Of a stretch of DNA of 27,756 nt, positions 24,983-27,756 are shown piece after piece. The position numbers were made by a program, and so were the translations under genes. The stretch lies in contig DATFQX010000359.1 in the NCBI GenBank assembly GCA_035263865.1, forward strand, positions 1 to 27,756, in the 5' to 3' direction. Every line of letters begins with the position of its first letter. The first letter of the stretch is position 1. The stretch comes from VAZQ01 sp035263865 (lineage in GTDB: Bacteria; Pseudomonadota; Alphaproteobacteria; Rhizobiales; Xanthobacteraceae). The notes below the pieces were generated by a model. It searched no databases. It was not told the DNA's origin and was given only the letters and a program-made list of their open reading frames with translations.

Positions 24983-26209
24983 TTAGTTACTGGCGTTCTT
25001 ATTTTTTTCTAGCTCGCCATTCTGAATATCATTCCGCGGCTCATTCTGAATGTTTGTTCTTACCACGTTCGCCAGCGCATGAGCATGCCGCTTGCGGGTC
25101 GCCGCGAGCGCGCGCTTGATCGTGCGCGTTGCGTAGCCCGCGTAGGCTTGCTGACTTTTGTGCGCGGAAAGAGCGCGACCTTGACCATCGGTCAGCTCAG
25201 CTTCCTCCAATTCGGTCATGCCGCCATGGCGGCAAGCGTCGAGTGTGAACGTTGTAGGAAGTCCTAGCTTGTCACGCATCGTATGGACGATTTTCTGCAT
25301 TCCGCTGACGAGAACGGCTTCGTGACGCCGTCTTGAACCTCCCTTAAGATCATAGGCACGCCGCGGCGCGGAAGCCCTGCAAGTATCGCCTCTGCATCCT
25401 CGTAAAATTTTGCAACGCCAGCTTCGGTTTCTTCCTCCAGCGGGTGCCAAACCACCGCGCCCGTCTTGTGGTGCTCGATCTTGATCGCGTTCGGCCACTC
25501 CTTGCTGCGGTAGTCGGTCCAACGCAAATAGCCTGCCAAGACATTCTCCGGACGCTGGAGCCATTCGAAGCAGATGACGGCGGCGACCTCCCTGTAGACC
25601 TGATCGCGCGTTGCAGCGGGCTTCACTCCTTTGGTGCGCCGGTGCTTGGTGACGCCTTCCCAGGGATTTGGCACGTCCCGATCAAATTGGCTTGGATACA
25701 GCCGATGGACGACGCGCCAAGCGCGCCGGCAAAGAGCTATAGCCTTCTCACCTTGGCGGGGTCTCAAGCCGCGCGGCCCTTGGCAGATGATGTCATAGAT
25801 TCTGTCCGCGCTACCGGGGTAATGGCTCGTATCTTCCGGTCACCAATCCGATCGCCTTTCTTAGTTATGATGTCGCTGACCAACAGCATGGTGCGCTCGT
25901 AGTCGGGCCTGGACCGCGGAGCGACTTTTTCAAGGTAAGCCTTGCTTTGCTTGTACTCGCGGAAGAGCCAATCTACCGTTCCGTAGGCGACAATACATCC
26001 AGCAGTGACCTGGCCGCCCTTGCGCTTCGTGTTCCACTCGTCGAAGAGCGGATTCAGGGCCGCGGCTCTGCCAGCATCTCCGTTTTCACCGCAGGCGGTG
26101 TTGTAGTCCGTCCCTAACGGCTCATTCGGAATCGTGCAGCCCAGCGAGCGGTGGCGCCAGTGGTCAGCCTCTTTGCGATGACGAAACGGGGCAGGGGTTT
26201 GCTGAACAT
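24983..26209 (-). pseudogene. Tyrosine-type site-specific recombinase/integrase, multiply frameshifted
   Basis: The start ATG at 26209 (MFSKPLPRFVIAKRLTTGAT) overlaps the stop of the excisionase-like ORF as TGATG. The reading frame then breaks near 26141-26160, apparently with some sequence lost, and continues in another frame with LGCTIPNEPLGTDYNTACGE and GTVDWLFREYKQSKAYLEKV. It shifts near 25806-25816 to WRVVHRLYPSQFDRDVPNPW and ICFEWLQRPENVLAGYLRWT, and again near 25301-25306 to the C-terminal GMQKIVHTMRDKLGLPTTFT and the catalytic-type ACRHGGMTE ... AYAGYA segment. The pieces together match a Hyphomicrobiales integrase family that I know from tRNA-linked islands. A further in-frame loss around VYREVAAVI is suspected. 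The active enzyme cannot be made from this sequence as given. Confidence 0.85.
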
Positions 26210-26446
26210 CACAAATCCTCTGCCACGTCCCGGTCGCGGCGCATCTCGTCCGGTAGTATTGCTTCGTCGAGATCGTCCCGAAGCCACAGCTTTCTTCGCC
26301 CCTCATTTATCCTCGGCCGGGGGTATTCCTTACCCACCCGCTTAATGAAAGCCTCAACCGTGGTCTCGCCGCAATAGCCGGCAGCCAACTCTGCACCCCA
26401 TTCGTCGTGGCCAAGAACCAGGCGGATATGCGACCGAACGTGGCAT
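26209..26446 (-). pseudogene. AlpA/excisionase-like small DNA-binding ORF, frameshifted near its start
   Basis: A frame ending in TGA at 26211-26209 encodes GHDEWGAELAAGYCGETTVE and FIKRVGKEYPRPRINEGRRK, then LWLRDDLDEAI ... RDVAEDL. This looks like the small winged-helix/HTH genes that precede integrases in Hyphomicrobiales islands and regulate or direct excision. No ATG or GTG is available in this frame. The natural start, ATG 26446 (MPRSVAYPP), lies in another frame, with the switch near 26421-26427 consistent with loss of two bases. The stop overlaps the integrase ATG, indicating an original two-gene operon. The family call is from memory of the gene context. Confidence 0.6.
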
Positions 26447-26598
26447 TGTTGTTAAAGCGGTAATTGCCAAACCCATCGGCGTCCTAACGGGCGCGACTGA
26501 ACTAATGTGGATATCAAGCAGTTGGTAACTTTCAAATCCGTATGAGCGCACGATATACCTTGTCACCATCTTGAGCCGTCAGAGGGCCGGGTCGGGTC

Positions 26599-26931
26599 GT
26601 GGCAAGCATCACGATGAAGGCGGTTATCATGGCGATGAAACAGAGTGCAGAGCAGCGCAGGTCTGCTCGTGCGGGTCAGCCAATACTTATGCCGTCAGCG
26701 GAAGCCATCAAAGCTAAGCGACGAAAGCTTCCTTACTTCGAGCCATACGACACGCGGAAGCTGTTGGCCGACGCACGCAAAGCTTCATTGGATGAGTCAA
26801 GCCTCGATGAATCCGTGAGGGAGACATATAACAAACACTGTCGCGCTCAGGTCGCGAAACTGCTCCAGGCATTGGGATGCGATCCTAACGACCCAAATAT
26901 CTGTCGAAACGCCTTTCTCGATTTAGCGTAG
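26599..26931 (+). CDS. Hypothetical protein, possible N-terminal half of a split gene
   Basis: An open frame from GTG 26599 to TAG 26929-26931; a more natural start is the ATG at 26629 or 26635. The product is soluble, with a basic N-terminal part (AEQRRSARAGQPILMPSAEA), then KLPYFEPYDTRKLLADARK and a C-terminal CRAQVAKLLQALGCDPNDPN. No function recognised. After the amber codon the same frame continues without another stop through 27357 and appears to continue the protein (FLDLA, stop, LHHNVGRL), so the two parts may be one gene interrupted by a nonsense mutation. Lower GC and its position in the degraded island suggest horizontally acquired DNA. Confidence 0.5.
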   Translation: MASITMKAVIMAMKQSAEQRRSARAGQPILMPSAEAIKAKRRKLPYFEPYDTRKLLADARKASLDESSLDESVRETYNKHCRAQVAKLLQALGCDPNDPNICRNAFLDLA

Positions 26932-26943
26932 CTTCACCACAAC

Positions 26944-27357
26944 GTGGGAAGACTCGTTCACCATCGGCGTTCCGTCCGCTCAAACGCTGCCTCCTGGACG
27001 CTACGCGACGAACGGATATTACTTTGCGGAGTCATGGCGCTCGTTGCACAGGGTGACAGCGAACGAGCGGCAATCAATTACATTGCAGATTCAAAAGTTT
27101 TCCTTCACCGGGAGAGAATGGCATGGCAGAGACCAGCCGGAAGAGCCAGGCAACATGCACGCCGGACGGCGCTGTGGCAGAAATATCAGCGTCTTCGCAG
27201 GGACGCCCGCAGCACGCCCGACCCGCTGGCGCGCACGCTGGGGCTCTCCAGGGGCAATTACGAAATGTGGCTGGCACGCCTCGACAACCCGTCACTTGTC
27301 GGTGGTGACAAAGGCGAGCAACGAAAGAAGCGCGTTCGAAAGTCACCGACCGGCTGA
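26944..27357 (+). pseudogene. Hypothetical protein, probable C-terminal half of the preceding gene
   Basis: In the same frame as the ORF ending at 26931. A GTG at 26944 could serve as a start but has no ribosome binding site. The product includes MALVAQGDSERAAINYIADS, ALWQKYQRLRRDARSTPDPL and ARTLGLSRGNYEMWLARLDN, ending in a basic tail. The SERAAIxxIA pattern resembles hypothetical proteins carried by Bradyrhizobium-type islands (memory, not searched). No known domain can be named. I read it as the downstream part of one coding sequence broken by an amber codon. Confidence 0.45.
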
Positions 27358-27419
27358 GTCATATGGGAGTCCTCTTGCGTCCAGGTGAGGACCCAAGGCC
27401 ATGGCGGAGGCGGATTGAC

Positions 27420-27756
27420 ATGCCCAATAAAATGATCCGCCCCGGCCGCGGAGGTGCACGGCACGGGGCGCGGAATGCGACTTCGAGTGCTCGCAATTCG
27501 CCTTCCTGCCCTACCACAACGCGGATTGACTTTGAAGCGATAAACCAAGCGGCGCTCCCGCTACTGATGCGAATGCTGTTTCGTTGGTTGCCTGGCGGAA
27601 GAGTCCAGGGTCGCGAATACATCGTCCGCAACCTCACTCGTACGACCGCGCACCCGGCTCCTTCAAGATCGTGGTGTCGGGCTCGCGCGCGGGCGCCTGC
27701 GAAAATCTTCGGACGTGCAGAAGACCCATTTCGCTCGCTATTCCAGGAAGTTCAAA
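27420..27756 (+). pseudogene. Mobile-element primase-like protein, N-terminal fragment, frameshifted and cut by window end
   Basis: ATG 27420 opens a frame with DFEAINQAALPLLMRMLFRW followed by LPGGRVQGREYIVRNLTR. This is the N-terminal pattern of CHC2/Toprim-type primase-helicase proteins of phages and integrative elements (WLPGG ... G-x-EY ... NPTRADxxPGSFKV). After VRNLTR, the expected continuation DRAPGSFKI is found in a shifted frame at about 27645-27675, so one base seems to be missing near 27640-27648. The following sequence to the edge no longer matches what I expect. It is probably part of the same decayed element as the integrase. Confidence 0.45.

Overview
The window looks like chromosome of a GC-rich alphaproteobacterium of the order Hyphomicrobiales, close to the Bradyrhizobium / Nitrobacteraceae / Xanthobacteraceae group. 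This rests on recognising the gene families (a DUF3551 protein, an RT0821/Lpp0805 surface protein, a DUF6496 protein, a DUF1194 VWA protein, a RibB with a degenerate GTP cyclohydrolase domain) and on the housekeeping gene order. No database search was run.

Region by region. Positions 1-2000 hold a DUF2270 membrane protein cut by the left edge, a secreted DUF3551 protein, two doubtful tiny membrane ORFs and a conserved 63-residue protein. Positions 2037-12617 are mostly ordinary core genes: a CorA-type Mg2+ transporter, an SDR oxidoreductase and pdxH on the minus strand, a surface protein and a DnaJ/CbpA-like chaperone on the plus strand, an ECF sigma / anti-sigma pair on the minus strand, then a plus-strand run of fabI, a histidine phosphatase, aroC, ribB and a DUF1194 protein. 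Positions 12667-17427 are mainly minus strand: a small hypothetical gene, a TrmA/RlmD-type RNA methyltransferase broken by three small frameshifts, a TlyA-type rRNA methyltransferase and dxs (isoprenoid synthesis). DUF6496 sits between them on the plus strand. Positions 17757-20471 hold a complete three-domain DNA ligase D for non-homologous end joining; no ku gene is in view. Positions 20632-24675 are a minus-strand run in the order acyl-CoA dehydrogenase, HSDL2-like SDR, histone-deacetylase-family hydrolase, xseB.

At 24887-24961 lies tRNA-Gln(UUG). From its 3' end to the right edge the sequence looks like a decayed integrative element. It has a tyrosine integrase with several frameshifts reading toward the tRNA, a frameshifted AlpA/excisionase-like ORF overlapping the integrase start, a hypothetical gene apparently split by an amber codon, and the N-terminal part of a mobile-element primase-like protein, also frameshifted. 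The tRNA-proximal end is the likely attachment site; the distal end lies outside the window.

I found no clear new defence or biosynthetic system. The points most worth checking are the broken RNA methyltransferase in otherwise intact core DNA, the similar GC-rich context of several indels (decay or assembly error), the degraded island, the relocated start and promoter of the ECF sigma gene, and the palindromes around ligD and xseB.
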